DNA from: Laetiporus sulphureus 93-53
Lineage: Eukaryota > Basidiomycota > Agaricomycetes > Polyporales > Laetiporaceae
Reading direction: 5' to 3'
Assembly (NCBI RefSeq): GCF_001632365.1
Contig: NW_024468514.1
Location: forward strand, 517,117-581,116
Length of the DNA: 64,000 bases
In this document: one piece after another, positions 1 to 12,100 of the stretch
Position numbering within the stretch: the first letter of the stretch is position 1
How the letters are laid out: the number at the start of each line of letters is the position of its first letter
Made by a program: the position numbers and the translations under genes
The notes under the pieces: generated by a model
What the model was told of the DNA's origin: nothing
What the model saw: the letters and a program-made list of their open reading frames with translations, nothing else
The model's database searches: none

Positions 1-1298
1 CGGGCTGCGTTATCGAGGTCTCAGTTTGCGGGGCGTTAACATTGTCGCCCATTGCCGCTGCGCGGCCCAGTTCCTCGACCACACTGGCCGCTTCGCTGTA
101 CACCATGGTGTCCGTCCTGTTGCGACCCATCTTTCTCGGACTAGCATCTCGCTTCTCGGGCTCGCCTTGAGAAAGCGACGGCAGTACACCACCCAATGCA
201 TCAAGCTGCAAGATTCCGCCCCGCTGAGCGTTTGTAGTGGTCTCGTCGTCCCGCCCGCGTTCGTGTTCGCGCTTTGGATCGATTGATGCCGCGAGCAGGC
301 GCGGATATTCATCCAACCCATCTCTATCGCGTTCGTCGGCTCCATAGCCCACGGTACCGGGAGGGATGACAAGAAACTCGGCGGGCACGAGGTCGAAGCG
401 CGAGGTCAGCGCCAGAAAGCGAGCATAGAGCGAACTCTCAGCTTCAGCCTGCGCAAAGACGGCACGGTGATGGAAGTATGCGTGTGCGAAGATACGGCCG
501 AGACGGCGCGCGAGAGAGGAGAAATGTCGATGGGACGGTGCGGGAATAGAAAGACTAGATAGATAGTCATTGATGTCGTGGATTGCATGCAGAGAGGAGG
601 ACGTACCGTGATGGGAATGCACGTGGGGAATTGAGGAGACCCGTCGCGCTGTCGAGTGTGTGGAGTATGTAGTCGATGGCGCAACATTGCTAGAATAACA
701 GGCTGTCAATATGCGTTTAAGTCATTGGGCCATGCTCTACCTCCATAGCGCCCTCGCTTCCATGGGCAACGCATAGATAGAGCCACTCTCCTGCCTTCAT
801 CTCTGGACACGTCTGACGAGTGCATTCCTGCTGAAGCATTGTGATGAGAGGATGCGACAGATCCTGCGCCAGCCGTCTGCGTTCAACATACGACGAATAT
901 ATCACAATCAAATAGTGTATCATGAAGTAGCATTCGCTTACACACCTCAACTGCTCGTAGATCCAACATGCCTCATCTACGGCTACCTCTTTCCCCTCGC
1001 CTTCCTTGACCCCAGCATTTTCCTGTTCCTTCTGGTGCTCAACGTCAGCGTCCTTCCCTTCGCTTTCCTCGCCCTTTGCTTGCCCACTGCTCTCACGCCC
1101 TCTCCCTTTGCCCGGTATTGATACGATCGCGTCGACGTCGTGCACGTCCTTGCGAATGAGTAGAGAAATGTATTCCTGAAGCTGAAATGCACTGTCGAGA
1201 GCAGAAAGGGGCGGAAGCTCTTTGACGGGGTAGAACGAGGATATACGCGAGCCTTTCAGTGGGCGTTGGATGGGTTCCACAGTGAGTGTCGCCGTCAT
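1..1298 (-). CDS. MOB/phocein-like kinase-activator protein (3' end beyond window)
   Basis: The reverse-strand model has exons 1298-946, 876-741, 689-607 and 554 to the window edge, with GT-AG introns of 69, 51 and 52 nt and consistent phases. The start at 1298 is the ATG followed by MTATLTVEPIQRPLKG; an upstream in-frame ATG at 1355 looks like leader. The conserved core is clear: FQLQEYISLLIR, QECTRQTCPEMKAGEWLYLC, then CCAIDYILHTLDSAT and FAHAYFHH, with the Cys/His residues that bind zinc in the Mob1/phocein fold. An acidic, Lys/Glu-rich insert (about residues 65-105) and a long C-terminal tail beyond the Mob core are fungal elaborations. Known family members act as NDR/LATS kinase activators or in STRIPAK complexes; the match to the Mob4/phocein branch is an inference from motif wording. 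The stop codon is outside the window. Confidence 0.85.
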
Positions 1299-1734
1299 GT
1301 TGGCAATATCAAGTGTCGCACACGTTTTTTGCCACTGCCAAAAAAGCACGTTCAAGCCAGGAAGAACCTTGAGCTGCAGCAGGAGTGCACTGCACGGCGT
1401 AGTAATTGCCAGACAGTTATGAAGTTGGGGATCGGCGAGAGCTCGACAACGTCCAACAGCATTAAACCAATAAGCGCCCGATATGCACGATCACATGACG
1501 TAGACGCGTGTCGAGCTAGAGTAACGGTACCAAGTCTCACAAGCTCACTATAAAATAAACGGGTCGCTGCACCCTAATAGAACATCCTCCGATAATGGTG
1601 CGGAGAAGTAAAGAATTAGAAGTGGATATGGATACTGACAAAATAACAGAGTGTTTTATGATATTTCTGCAGCAAATGAATAGCCAATTTGACTCTCAAA
1701 TACTAGCTACCTGGCATTCGGACACGCGCGGGGC
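1299..1734. other. intergenic region
   Basis: Between the start of the MOB-like gene and the stop of the DUF6533 gene. Only short overlapping frames without recognisable motifs were seen. It should hold the promoter of the MOB-like gene and the 3' region of its neighbour. Confidence 0.5.
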
Positions 1735-3028
1735 TTAACTCTGTTCGGGATTGTCCTGCATGTTAAGATCCTCACTCAACTCAATTTCGTTGGGTGCAGG
1801 CATTGATGCGCCAAACACCAAATCAGACGAGACACCGAGCTCCAACTCGGTTTGCGAAGTATTTGCAGCAGTGCTGTGGTTCGTGACAGGAATAGCCACT
1901 CTCCTTAGGTTGAGCAAGACATGGGATCCCTATGACGGGTGAACCATAAGGAATAGAGAGACTCTGCTCAAAATGCTCACCGCGAACGAGTACACAGACA
2001 TCGCCCAGCTGCAGTAGAGTGCCGCATTATGATAAGAGTGTTGTCCTAAGTCGGAAATATCTTATGCTCACAAGTTAAATCCAGCAGAGAGAGGTTCTTC
2101 AAAGACGGAGTGGAACAATATGGCCAAGAGGTCAACGGCTGCGTAAGATATCCTGAATCAGAGAAGGCAGTCTCCTCTCGGGAAGAACCCGTACCTAAGA
2201 TAAGGCCGAACGGCCATATTCCATCTCGAATCAGTACAGTAAGGATTGGCTGGTCCCCGAGGCCACGTCTTCTACTTTGCATGAACTTGACGAGCACAAA
2301 AATGCATAGCATTGCTTCAAACACGACGGGCATTATCCTGTAGCCTGTAAACCTTTTTTCAATGGGCTGGCGGGCACATTTGCAGCACGTACCATGCAAT
2401 GACGGTTGCCTTCGGAGCGAAAGAAGATAGACAGAGCGCATCGTATCGGAATTTGGATGCATGCATCATGATTGCTAACCAGGTCATGGCGATGCTGCAC
2501 ACGAATAGGATTATGAGAGTCGCAAGGAGCCATCTCTCTCTATCGAACAGAATGTATACTGATTTTATGCGCTTAGCAGCAGGTCACAGCAGATTTTGCA
2601 GGAGACGAACCTCTGACGATCGAGATTATGGAAACCGCGACAATGATGCATTGCTGCAGTATAGACGCTATCAAGGCCGAAGTTTGACAGGTTGCATAGG
2701 AGAAATGGGTCCCGGGACGGTACATTGGCTGGAAAAAGATACCGAAGACAACGCTACACCAACACAATTAACGTTGTATGGGTGCTCGTATTAATGTATA
2801 GGACTCACATCTCCGCGATTATTGGGCAGTAACGAATGAAACAGTAGAGAAGCTTGACCCAGCTTCTAGGCCATCGGATAATCGCGATGACATTAAATGT
2901 ATAGTGCGATAGTCTTACCGCCAGATCAACTCAACCTTGAATCGATCAATGAGAACAACCGGGAGGCCATCAGACCTCGTCTGCAATGTGTACTACGAGG
3001 TCCCACGCTAGAAATGTTAGTGCAGCGA
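1735..3028 (-). CDS. DUF6533-type seven-transmembrane protein (5' end unresolved)
   Basis: I rebuilt nine exons on the reverse strand: 3028-2976, 2935-2919 (17 nt), 2865-2809, 2753-2611, 2558-2393, 2337-2195, 2138-2072, 2008-1981 and 1929-1735. Every junction is GT-AG and all phases agree, ending in a stop at 1735. The product shows the layout of the basidiomycete DUF6533 family: an N-terminal helix (LTFLAWDLVVHIADE then VELIWR), the segment SWVKLLYCFIRYCPII, an IVRVYILFDRERWLLATLI helix, a polar loop with Cys, FEAMLCIFVLVKFMQ, LTVLIRDGIWPFGLIL, and the final GSHVLLNLRR before a hydrophilic tail. About seven membrane helices are visible. The function of the family is unknown. The first coding exon with the ATG lies upstream of 3028 and could not be fixed; the likely region is 3040-3200. 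The gene is easily missed because no exon is long. Confidence 0.75.
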
Positions 3029-3039
3029 CTGTGAAAGAT

Positions 3040-4237
3040 AACATTCCATGAGCCTGCGTTACTTCAGGTGAATGGCGATGAAGCAAGCGTCAGTGCATAC
3101 CAGAAGTAAGTCCGGTAGCTCTCAGCTCTCCTGTGCTCACTGTCGTGTACGGAAGGTGGGTCGCGCAGTATCAGTCGACCTCCCCCCCTCCCCAACCTAA
3201 ATGGCCGACGGATAGCATCTTCTAGCCTGATAATAGTCTCGCATCAACGCCGCTCCTTAATGCCGGCTCCATTAGGTTCACGATCTGGAGCCTAATGTCA
3301 AGAATGACATACCACTGCATGTACCTGCGCATAATATTCTGAAACACAGCGGTGCGGTGACGGGGTCTGACAGGGTGAGAAGGTGAAAACTAGAAGGATC
3401 ACCGCCCAGCAGACGTGAGACCGACATAGAATAGTCATTGACATCACTGACCGGCTAACAGCATGTAAGTCGAATCTCAAAGTAGGAATTATATATTGTT
3501 TAGATCTGTTGGGAAAGCGCATGAGGTAGGCCACATTCCAATTCGATTTGAGCGAGGCGGATCACCTGTCAAAATGAAACACAGTGGCAATAATTAAGAA
3601 GTCACTGTAGCTCCGACGTCCGTTCGGGCAGACTGCATTCAGCCATATAGTGTCGGGAATGAATGTTCTGACTTACCAGCTGTTGGAAGGAGTGAAGACA
3701 GCGCAACCAGGAATAGCGTTCAGATCGCAATGAATTGACATCGGATCATTACAGGGAGCGTAGAGAAATAAACAATTTATCAGTGGATGTGGATACTGCG
3801 ATCCGAACCCAGACCGAGTTTGGTCAACTTAATGTATCCTTTTGTGCTGAAGACCTCCTTTTAAGAGACGCATAGCGTAGGGCATACATATGACGTAAAT
3901 CAACGAGTGCCTTGTAGTTCACGAAAGACAGATGTAAACATCGACAGTAGAGAGAACCGATACGACGCCAGGGACAGAGTGGCGCAGAGCTGAGGATGGC
4001 CTGGAAGGAGACAGAGACCCAATTTGGTGACGAGCAACATGCATAAAATGAGTGGAAGGTGTCAAAACTATCGCCAAAGCCAACGCCGCATGTCGAATCT
4101 ATCTGGAGGAAACATTTGGAAGATCGTCTGAGCGAGGAATTCGAGAGTCAAGACCGCCATTATGGTGAAGCAAGGCCCATGCGCAAGACCGCGGATCTCG
4201 GAGGGTTGACAAAGGAGGCTAGCGTGCGGCGGGTTGA
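3040..4237. other. intergenic region, partly 5' end of the DUF6533 gene
   Basis: The start of the DUF6533 gene should lie near 3040-3200. Beyond that I see no coding frame with recognisable motifs. Short frames at 3298-3534 and 4059-4241 have no family signature and no clear splice context. Confidence 0.4.
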
Positions 4238-4714
4238 TTAAAGACGGGGCTCCGCGATGAGCTTCGTATTCTTGCCATTTTGGATTCTACCCGCGACCCA
4301 TATTCTGAAGGTGCTTTCCGTTGTGACAGGCATCGCAGGCGCAATCCCCATGTCGCACACGAGATGGACTGGGAAACCGACTTTCTTCTCTACTCGCAAC
4401 AGAAAGTCCGGCAGCATGACGTCCACCGGCACCTTGAACTTCCAGATATCGTCACTGGAGGGTACTGACACCTTGATAATCATCATCCCATCCCTTGGCA
4501 GCCACGCCTGAGAAGTATCGAGTGTTTGACTTGAAGGGCTCGTGATAACGATAGTGGGCATGCGAAGGAGGTCATCAAGCGCCGCCATGGGAGGAACGTT
4601 CTCTTTCCCTCGGAATCGCCGGGCATTCCTGGAGCGGCTAGTCTTCACTTTCCGTGGGATATTATGGATGACTGATAGCACTTTCTTGGGAGTGGTGGTG
4701 GTAGAGCTATGCAT
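4238..4714 (-). CDS. hypothetical protein, Lys/Arg-rich N-terminus
   Basis: An uninterrupted reverse frame ends at 4238 and gives 158 residues from the ATG at 4714. The frame stays open to 4879, but that part is hydrophobic and unlike the rest, so the internal ATG (MHSSTTTTPKKVL) is preferred. The N-terminal third is basic (RKVKTSRSRNARRFRGKEN), a possible nuclear or organelle signal. The C-terminal half has a regular hydrophobic pattern (WKFKVPVDVMLPDFLLRVEK, then FRIWVAGRIQNGKN) that suggests a small folded domain. I do not recognise the family, and no neighbour hints at a function. Coding status rests on frame length and composition only. Confidence 0.5.
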   Translation of the reverse strand: MHSSTTTTPKKVLSVIHNIPRKVKTSRSRNARRFRGKENVPPMAALDDLLRMPTIVITSPSSQTLDTSQAWLPRDGMMIIKVSVPSSDDIWKFKVPVDVMLPDFLLRVEKKVGFPVHLVCDMGIAPAMPVTTESTFRIWVAGRIQNGKNTKLIAEPRL

Positions 4715-6447
4715 CTTTAGAGCAGAGATGCGAGAAAGAATGTCAGAGCAATCGAGCGCGAGGGCAAGAATGAGAGCAAGTACAACGGGGACCAAGTGGC
4801 AGACAAAGAGACGTCGACATACTTTCTCAGCTTTGAAGGCTGCAGGTGGCTGACGCGCCGGCAAAAACGCAACTGGCATTACTACGTGTTGGCCCCATTC
4901 TCAGACTGTATCAAAATATCGTGATACCGCTAAAGGAGCATAGAGGAAACGAGAAATGAAGAAAAAAGCTAGCATGTCACTGTCGCAACCCAATCTGATA
5001 TTCATTCATCACGGCGGCGCTAGAGAAAGGAGAAAACATGTCAGTTACCTGTCGAATTCCAAGCCTCAAAAAAGACATGAGAACATGACAGAATAATCAG
5101 CTTTCCGTTCTAAGACCGCACCCTACATGGTTCCTTCTCAGCATGCTGCGGGTAGTATACCAATGCAGAGATGCAGGCTTGGGCTTCACGGAGGCGAGCC
5201 TCTCAGCTCGATAGAGTTGACATCACATCAAAGATGAGTCCAACGGGAGATAGCGCACCTCCAATATTTGACATATCTCGCCGGTAAGTCCCTTTGTCTG
5301 TCGATTTGTCGATGTTGGACAACCGTGAACCCTGCTGGCTGGAAGTTGATACGAGTGACTCCCATCTTCATCGGCGCTGAGCGTGGAATACGCCTTGATT
5401 GCGGTCGCCATCCCAGCTTGCTCATTCATCACTTCTCAAGATACCGACAGACAATGCGGCCCTCGCGACTGCTGAATGACAAGCACATCGACGACAAAGA
5501 TTACGAAAACACAAGTCTTCCGAGATCGAGGCTGTAGGAAGGACGCCACTCTCCGCCACAGTCAGATGCTGAAGTGTTCTGACAAGAACAGTAGAAGAGC
5601 CCTATCTGGTTTCAGAGAAATTTTCCGTCGACTGCGAGTCCAGGAAAGAGAAATATCGTGTGGCTGCCACAAAGAGAGCAGAGAATGGGACCGACTAAGC
5701 GCCAGTAACTTCCGAGCATAGCTTTGGCATTGGCCGCCGTCTAGCGCCGTCTGCACTGAGTTGACGCCCGCTTTTCTCTCAGGCCTCAATACTCAGTACT
5801 CGGTTTTCGAATGCTTATTCATTGTCTACTCCACAGGTAATGCAGTGGACTCTAGAGAGACGGCACTATTGGCTTTATTATTTCCAGAGGTTAGTTGAAG
5901 GTCCTTCCGCTGATACGCATGCAGGCCGCACTGCTGCTGCCGCGGCCGCCAAGGATCAGCACGCGTCCGAGTGCGTTGGTACCGCTCCCGGCTAAGGACG
6001 GAAATGGCATTCCACGTCAACGCAGAATAGAGTTGAGGGTAAGTTATCCCTCCTTCTCGCCTCTAATCGGACGAATTGAGTTGCTCTTCTTGTAGTTCGC
6101 GTCACTATCGCCTTATCGCACTCACATTCAGTGGCTTCTCTGTCATAATTGAGCGCGTCTGCAAATATCAAGGCATCATCTCACTACTTATCTATTGTAT
6201 GTTAACACCGCCGTTTGCTAAAGGTGTCCATAGCGACTGTTATTTCTGCGTTGATCTTGATTGCGAGTGGAACGTGAAAGATGTGATGGGCGTGCGACGT
6301 CCCTGAATGCTTACCTCAAGTACCTCGAGGCGTGTTCGCAATGTGCCGTGGTTCTCAGCAACTTTCGCCTCCTGTTCCCCCGGCGGGTCCCACTCCTTCA
6401 CTGGTCTGGTCATTTCTTCTCCACGCAGAGCGTATTCTGGTTAACTC
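4715..6447. other. long intergenic region
   Basis: About 1.7 kb between the orphan gene and the GPCR start. Overlapping short frames occur on both strands (for example around 5220-5430 and 5470-5790), but none carries family motifs or coherent splicing. The part nearest 6447 should contain the GPCR promoter. Confidence 0.4.
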
Positions 6448-8101
6448 ATGACGGTATCCTTGCTTTCTGAACGCGATGCCTCTGCTGGTACGGTGATATA
6501 TGGAGCGGCTCAGATGGCCGGTATAGAGGTAAAAAGCTAGAGAAGCGCCTAGGCCTATGTTAATGAATTTGCTCTTAGAGCCTGGTGGCCGCTGGGGCTT
6601 TGTCTGGTGCTGCCGTCCTGATCCTCCTCATGGTGCATCAGAGAGCTTCTGAGATTGCGGAGGTCGGCTCATGCGCGCACCTTTAGGTGATGGTGGTGCG
6701 GCCACCATGCTATCGCAACACCCACGTCATCCCAATATTCGTGTCCCTTCTTTGTGCGAATATTCTCCAAGCAATCGCATCCATGATGGACCTTCAGTGG
6801 TTAATGGACGGAGCCGTGGAAGCTGGACGATTCTGTGGCGCGCAAGGCGGCCTCAAGAATGGCGGCAACGTGGCCTCCGCAGTATGGTGAGGGGCGTGCC
6901 GCAACACTTAAAACCATTGTGATGACGCATATTAGGTCTGCGGCCCTATCAGTACACGTCTTCATGCTCCTCTTTTTAAGACGGGGGATGACCAATCGCA
7001 CGTGCATCGTCCTCATTGCCTCTGGATGGATATTTGTCGGCTTTGTTGTTGCGATCGGTCCGCTCGCTATCCAGAAGGCAGAGGAAAGTTCCTACTTCGG
7101 ACCTTCAGGTTATTGGTTCGTAGCATGTTTCATTTGCCAGCTCAGTGTTTTGATGGCGCTGATAGGTGCTGGATCACGCACGAATACCCTGAAGAGCAGA
7201 TGTTGCTGGAGTATTTCTTCGTACGGCCAAGCCATCCATTTTTCATGGTACAAGCTAATTGCTGATGACTAGGAATTTTTGTCTGCTGCGTGCTCCATCA
7301 TTCTGTATACCGCGATCGTTCTACGCGTCCGTGGCAATCTTATCATCGCGAATGACAAGTGGCGCCTTCGATTCGTACCCCATGGAGAGAGGTGGCTCCT
7401 GAGCGTCAGCCGCGACTACACTGACAACGCAATGATGAGCGTCGCGGCTCGGATGGTCTGGTGAGGGCATCTTTTTTTTTCTCGTTTTGTTGGGTCTTCG
7501 TTGACATTCTCATTGGCCCCATGTTGCAGGCATCCTGTGGGCCTCCCTATAAAAGCTCTAGATTATTGCGATTGACCATATCTACAGATAGCTTACACGA
7601 TATGCCTTCTGCCGGTCGCCGTAGCGCGCTTCATCTCCTTCGATCTCCGAGCGGTGCCGTTTTGGGTCACAATCTTTGCAGATTTTATCTTCAACATGCA
7701 AGGTTCGTCGCGACGTCTTCGGTTTGATATCAGATTATTGTAAATATTTTGCAGGATTCGTGAACGTAGTCCTTGTTATGTGCACCCGGCACCTGATCCC
7801 GGACACGACAATGTTGCCAATGTTCGTTCCGCGAAAGGTCATTGACTTTTCCTCGTCCGAGGCGTATGGTATCACCCCGTTCACATTGCCGCAACCAGCG
7901 GCTGAGGTACCAGAGGGACAAGAGAAGAATCTGCCAGATGTCCCTAGCCATACGCAGTTAGAATGCATCGAGGTGCATTCAACCAATGCGGATCTTACGC
8001 GCAACGAAAGCACGCGCAGTGGTTCCTCGATAAGTTCCGTGGACTCGCGGATGCCTTTGTTCCAGAGGTGGAAAAGGCGATTTTCATTCAGGCGTGCTTA
8101 G
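6448..8101 (+). CDS. fungal G-protein-coupled receptor (Git3/glucose- or cAMP-receptor-like)
   Basis: The spliced model has nine exons: 6448-6528, 6579-6632, 6687-6886, 6936-7115, 7166-7220, 7273-7460, 7530-7536 (7 nt), 7588-7702 and 7755-8101. Phases sum to 408 residues. Seven hydrophobic segments alternate with charged loops: helix 1 GALSGAAVLILLMVMVV, helix 3 after FCGAQGGLKNGGN, helix 4 CIVLIASGWIFVGFVVAIG, and helix 6 IAYTICLLPVAVARFI. The extracellular stretch FGPSGYWCWI and the end of helix 7 (NVVLVMCTRHLIP) match fungal receptors of the Git3/cAMP-receptor-like group, which signal through heterotrimeric G proteins at the plasma membrane. A hydrophilic Ser/Glu-rich tail of about 90 residues follows, suited to phosphorylation. 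The ligand cannot be inferred. A G-alpha gene lies at 55.6-57.6 kb, but no link is implied. The 7-nt exon is the weakest part of the model. Confidence 0.82.
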
Positions 8102-9139
8102 GCCTGCGGTTATATCGGACTCTCATATGCTTGTAAGACCTTGTCGCTCGTTGTACTGGCTGGTTTTCTGTGGGTATCCTACTTGGAACTTCCACCGGTC
8201 CTGTTGTTTTGTTTATGTGGCGATTTTTGGCACCGTGGGGTTTTTTTATGTAACATGTTTCCAGTATGTTCGTGATTTGGGGGGTGGAACTTACTTTGTT
8301 CTGATATCAGTATGTCTAGTATGGAGCGTGTCGTCCTGTACAATCTCTTGTGGCTTGATTGACTCACGGTTTGATCCCCTCCGCTCCCGCTGCCTCGCGG
8401 CTCATGCAAGACGTATCATAGCACACTTCGCTGTTCGCAGTGCGAAATTCTCGCACAATTTTGAACACTTCTGATCGTAAATGGATGATATGTTACTTAA
8501 TGACTATTCAGTAAATAGTGTGAATGCCAGCTGCGTGTCTTCACGCGTGCGCAGGATGAACTTGCGAAATGTGTGGTGTAGCTATGAATCTTGTCCGTGG
8601 GTTTTGAATGTTTCAAGCTGAGACCCTGCACCTGTGCGAGGATCAGAAAATGATGCCAAGCTCGAGCAGGAGTTTTGTGACAGCCTTCCATCGAATACGT
8701 ATTTATGCTAGTAAAACTATCCTCTGAGATATCGTGACCTAAGTTCAGCCACCGACGCGTTTTTTGAATTCCAGAACAAGCTCCGAGAAGCATCACGGTT
8801 GGTTGGCGGCGGTGACCTTGTATGGCAGTGGCGGATCGCATCATAAACAAAAGCAAACAACGCGGTCGGCCGCATATATTGATCGCGTCCTGTGGCGGGA
8901 CGCCTTCGCTTTCCTTTTCGCCCTCTTTCCGCTCTTGGCCGTACGGGGCCGGTAAACGGCTTCCATATACATATTTTTGTACATTTGTCATTGTCGCCGT
9001 GATGTCAACGCATCATACTGCGGTACATGATTCAGGCCGGGTGTCCAGCACAGTATGCAGCTGAAAATTATAGGCGCATATGTGCAGAAATTCACGTTTA
9101 TTTATTCAGTCTACGGGACGGACTACCGCAAGTTCAACG
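8102..9139. other. intergenic region between GPCR and SNF2 genes
   Basis: About 1 kb with no convincing gene. A 164-codon reverse frame at 8497-8991 has no family features and no supporting splice sites. Confidence 0.45.
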
Positions 9140-12100
9140 ATGAATCTCCATGCGCTCCATGGCGCGCGCCTCATGGGTGGTCCCAGCGTCAACTTACCTC
9201 CTGTGTCTGGGAATGTGGCGATTTCCATGCAGCACCCGCCCACCACACAGCCTGGAAAGAGGACACTGCGTGGATCCGAGAATGCTGTCCTTGGAGAAGG
9301 TGCAATGCAGTCGCCGAAGAGAGTGAAGCTGGAGAGCCCCACCAAACCATTCGCACTTTCCAATCGTAACCCCAGCATGCTTCAATCATCAACTCCACCA
9401 TCGCCACAGCCAAGTACCGCAGATACTCATGAGATGCTCGCAGATGTTCAAATGAGGATAGATGACGTGCAGACGCTCCTGAAGATGACGCTGCGGAAGT
9501 ACCCCCAAACGAAAGCAGATTCGACTATGATTGCAAGCTTCAACAAAGAGTTGGAAGAGCTGCGGCTTCGGAAGGAGAAGTGTACCGCTTCCATCTCTAG
9601 GTCCGCGCCGGTCGCTCCTCCCGCATGCATCCGAGCAGATGCGACCGTGTCGGCATTCCTTCCTGCTTCTATTCGTGTAGAAGAAGCCACGCAAGTGCTC
9701 CCACACGGCTATGTCAAAGCCGGAGTCAATCCTATAGTCATGGATTACTCTGCTGCATCACAGCCAGCCGCTTCAGGATCGAACGTAAGGCTTCCCTCTG
9801 CCTACGATCGCGACGCATATCTTCGCGGACTGCGGACGCATGGTGACATCAAGCGAGGTGACACTCGTGATGGTGATAGTGAAGATGATAAAGTGCTTCA
9901 CTCACTCGACGAGCATTCCGGCGAAGACGGCAATTTCTACGGTCGTGGGTGCGACAGATTTGCGGGTCCTATAGCGCGGGCTGATGAGTATGTCCTGCAA
10001 ATAGTCGGCTTAGGTTGAGCGCATATACTGACCGTCACTATCTCCTCCAGCATAGACAAGTTCCTCGTCGCTGCCGGAAATGCGGAGCAGTTCGATGGCA
10101 ATGCCAGCGTCGATGAAGCTCTGGAGAAACTCGGGCTCGATAACCAATACATGCCTTTGCCAGGCATGGAGATTGCGCTGATGCCTCATCAAACGATAGG
10201 CGTAGCTTGGATGCTTGGCAAGGAGAAGAGTTCCTACAGGGGCGGATGCATGAGTGACGAAATGGGACTTGGGAAGGTAAATGACATTTGTCATTGGGTC
10301 CTGCGCGGTAGATAATGAACCTCCCGTTTTCCCCATATAGACTGTTCAGATGTAAGTCCGGTGGGATCTCTAGCGTGTCGCATGATCTGACTTCACGGAT
10401 CATGCAGGATTGCGGTGATGGTCGCTAACCAGTCGGAGGACCCGTTGTGCAAGACGAACCTCATTGTGGCGCCGCTCGCCTTGCTCGATCAATGGAAGTT
10501 GGAGATCGAGGAGAAGACTAGATGTGATCTGAAATGCCTTGTATACCACGGTATGTGACTAAATGGCACATTACTCAAGAATCGGATATATACAATTGCA
10601 TCCATCAGGCTTGAACAAGCCGACGAAGTTGAATGAGTTGAAGAAATACGACATCATTCTCACAACGTTTCAGGTGACGTTTTTCGCATTGTTCATTCGT
10701 CACAGTTATGCTCATAAAGCGAAGACGTTGGCATTAGAGTGGCCTGATGAAGAGGCTAAGGAGAAGATCGCCAAGCGCAAGGCAAAGAGACAGAGCAAGG
10801 TAGACGACTTTATAGACGGCGACTCAGATGACGCACAGACATTCAAGAGGAAGAGGAAGAGCCAAGGCAGTAAGTAACCTTTATCGCAGCCATTCTCAAG
10901 CACTATTTTCACACGTGTACATTAGATGGCTTGCTCTTACAAATGACGGTAAGTAGCAGCAAACTTTTATATTCATCTGCCATGTCCCATGCATTACCAT
11001 AGTGGTACCGGGTGATTGTGGATGAGGCACAGAATATTAGAAATAGGCGTACGAGTGCGTGTCCACGGCCCACGGTAATATAAATTCATTATATACTCAC
11101 TTTCGCAATACTCAGGGATTTCTCGGGCGGTCACACAGCTTCAATCGAAATACCGATGGTGCCTCACGGGGTACGTCACTGCGTCACCTTCACTGTCTTA
11201 CCTTCGCTGTCTTGCGGTACGGGGCTGACGGTGATTGCTTCCTGGTAGAACGCCCATTATCAATTCTTTAACCGACGCCTACGGCCTCCTGCGGTTTCTT
11301 CGAATCCGTCCGTGGTATGATTGGGATGAATTCAACGGTCACATTGCGAAGCACGAGAAGAAGCAACGTGGGTTTCTGATGAGGCTATGCTTCTGTAGCG
11401 TTGCTAATGCGACAGTGACACAGCTACTCTCGCGACTGCTCGTCTGCAGACTATCTTCGTATCGATGCTTCTTCGCAGGAAGAAAGACTCGGTAAAGAGC
11501 ACATCCGTTTTGCTGGCTGTATGACTCAGTTTGCGTTCACAGATGCTCGATGGCAAACGGTTGATAGAGCTTCCTTCAAAGGAGGTCATCTTGACTAAAC
11601 TTCAGTTCTCGCTGGAAGAGCGTGATATATACAAGATGGTGCATCGCTCGGAAGGCATCACCTCTTTAGACATGAATTAACTTATTGGCTAGGTCGAGGC
11701 GAAGTCACAGGCTATCTTCAACAGATTCCTTCGGGCCGGGACGGTATTAAAGTATGTTCTTGTGTTGCTCGCGGTCGTACATATACTTACCTCCGTCGAT
11801 TAGAAACTATCATCAAGGTGAAATTACAGGAATGGCCAGCTAGCAGATGTCTCATCACTCTGTATAGTTCTCGTCTTACTTCTTCGCCTTCGCCAAATCT
11901 GCTGCCATCCCTGCTTGATCCAAGAAGAAAGCATGGCGTTTGTCACTGCCCATGAGCTGGAGGACGCGAATCACGGCAAACGCTACGAGTTGAGCCGCGC
12001 AAGGCAACTAATTTCTCCGGAATTTGTAACGAACATGCAAAACAAAATGCAGGAGATCATGTTGCAGCGCATGGAAGCTGAGAAGCAGGTATGTTGCATC

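Noticed and set aside
8497..8991. 164-codon reverse frame between GPCR and SNF2 genes
   Set aside because: No family features; overlapping frames of similar length exist on the other strand.
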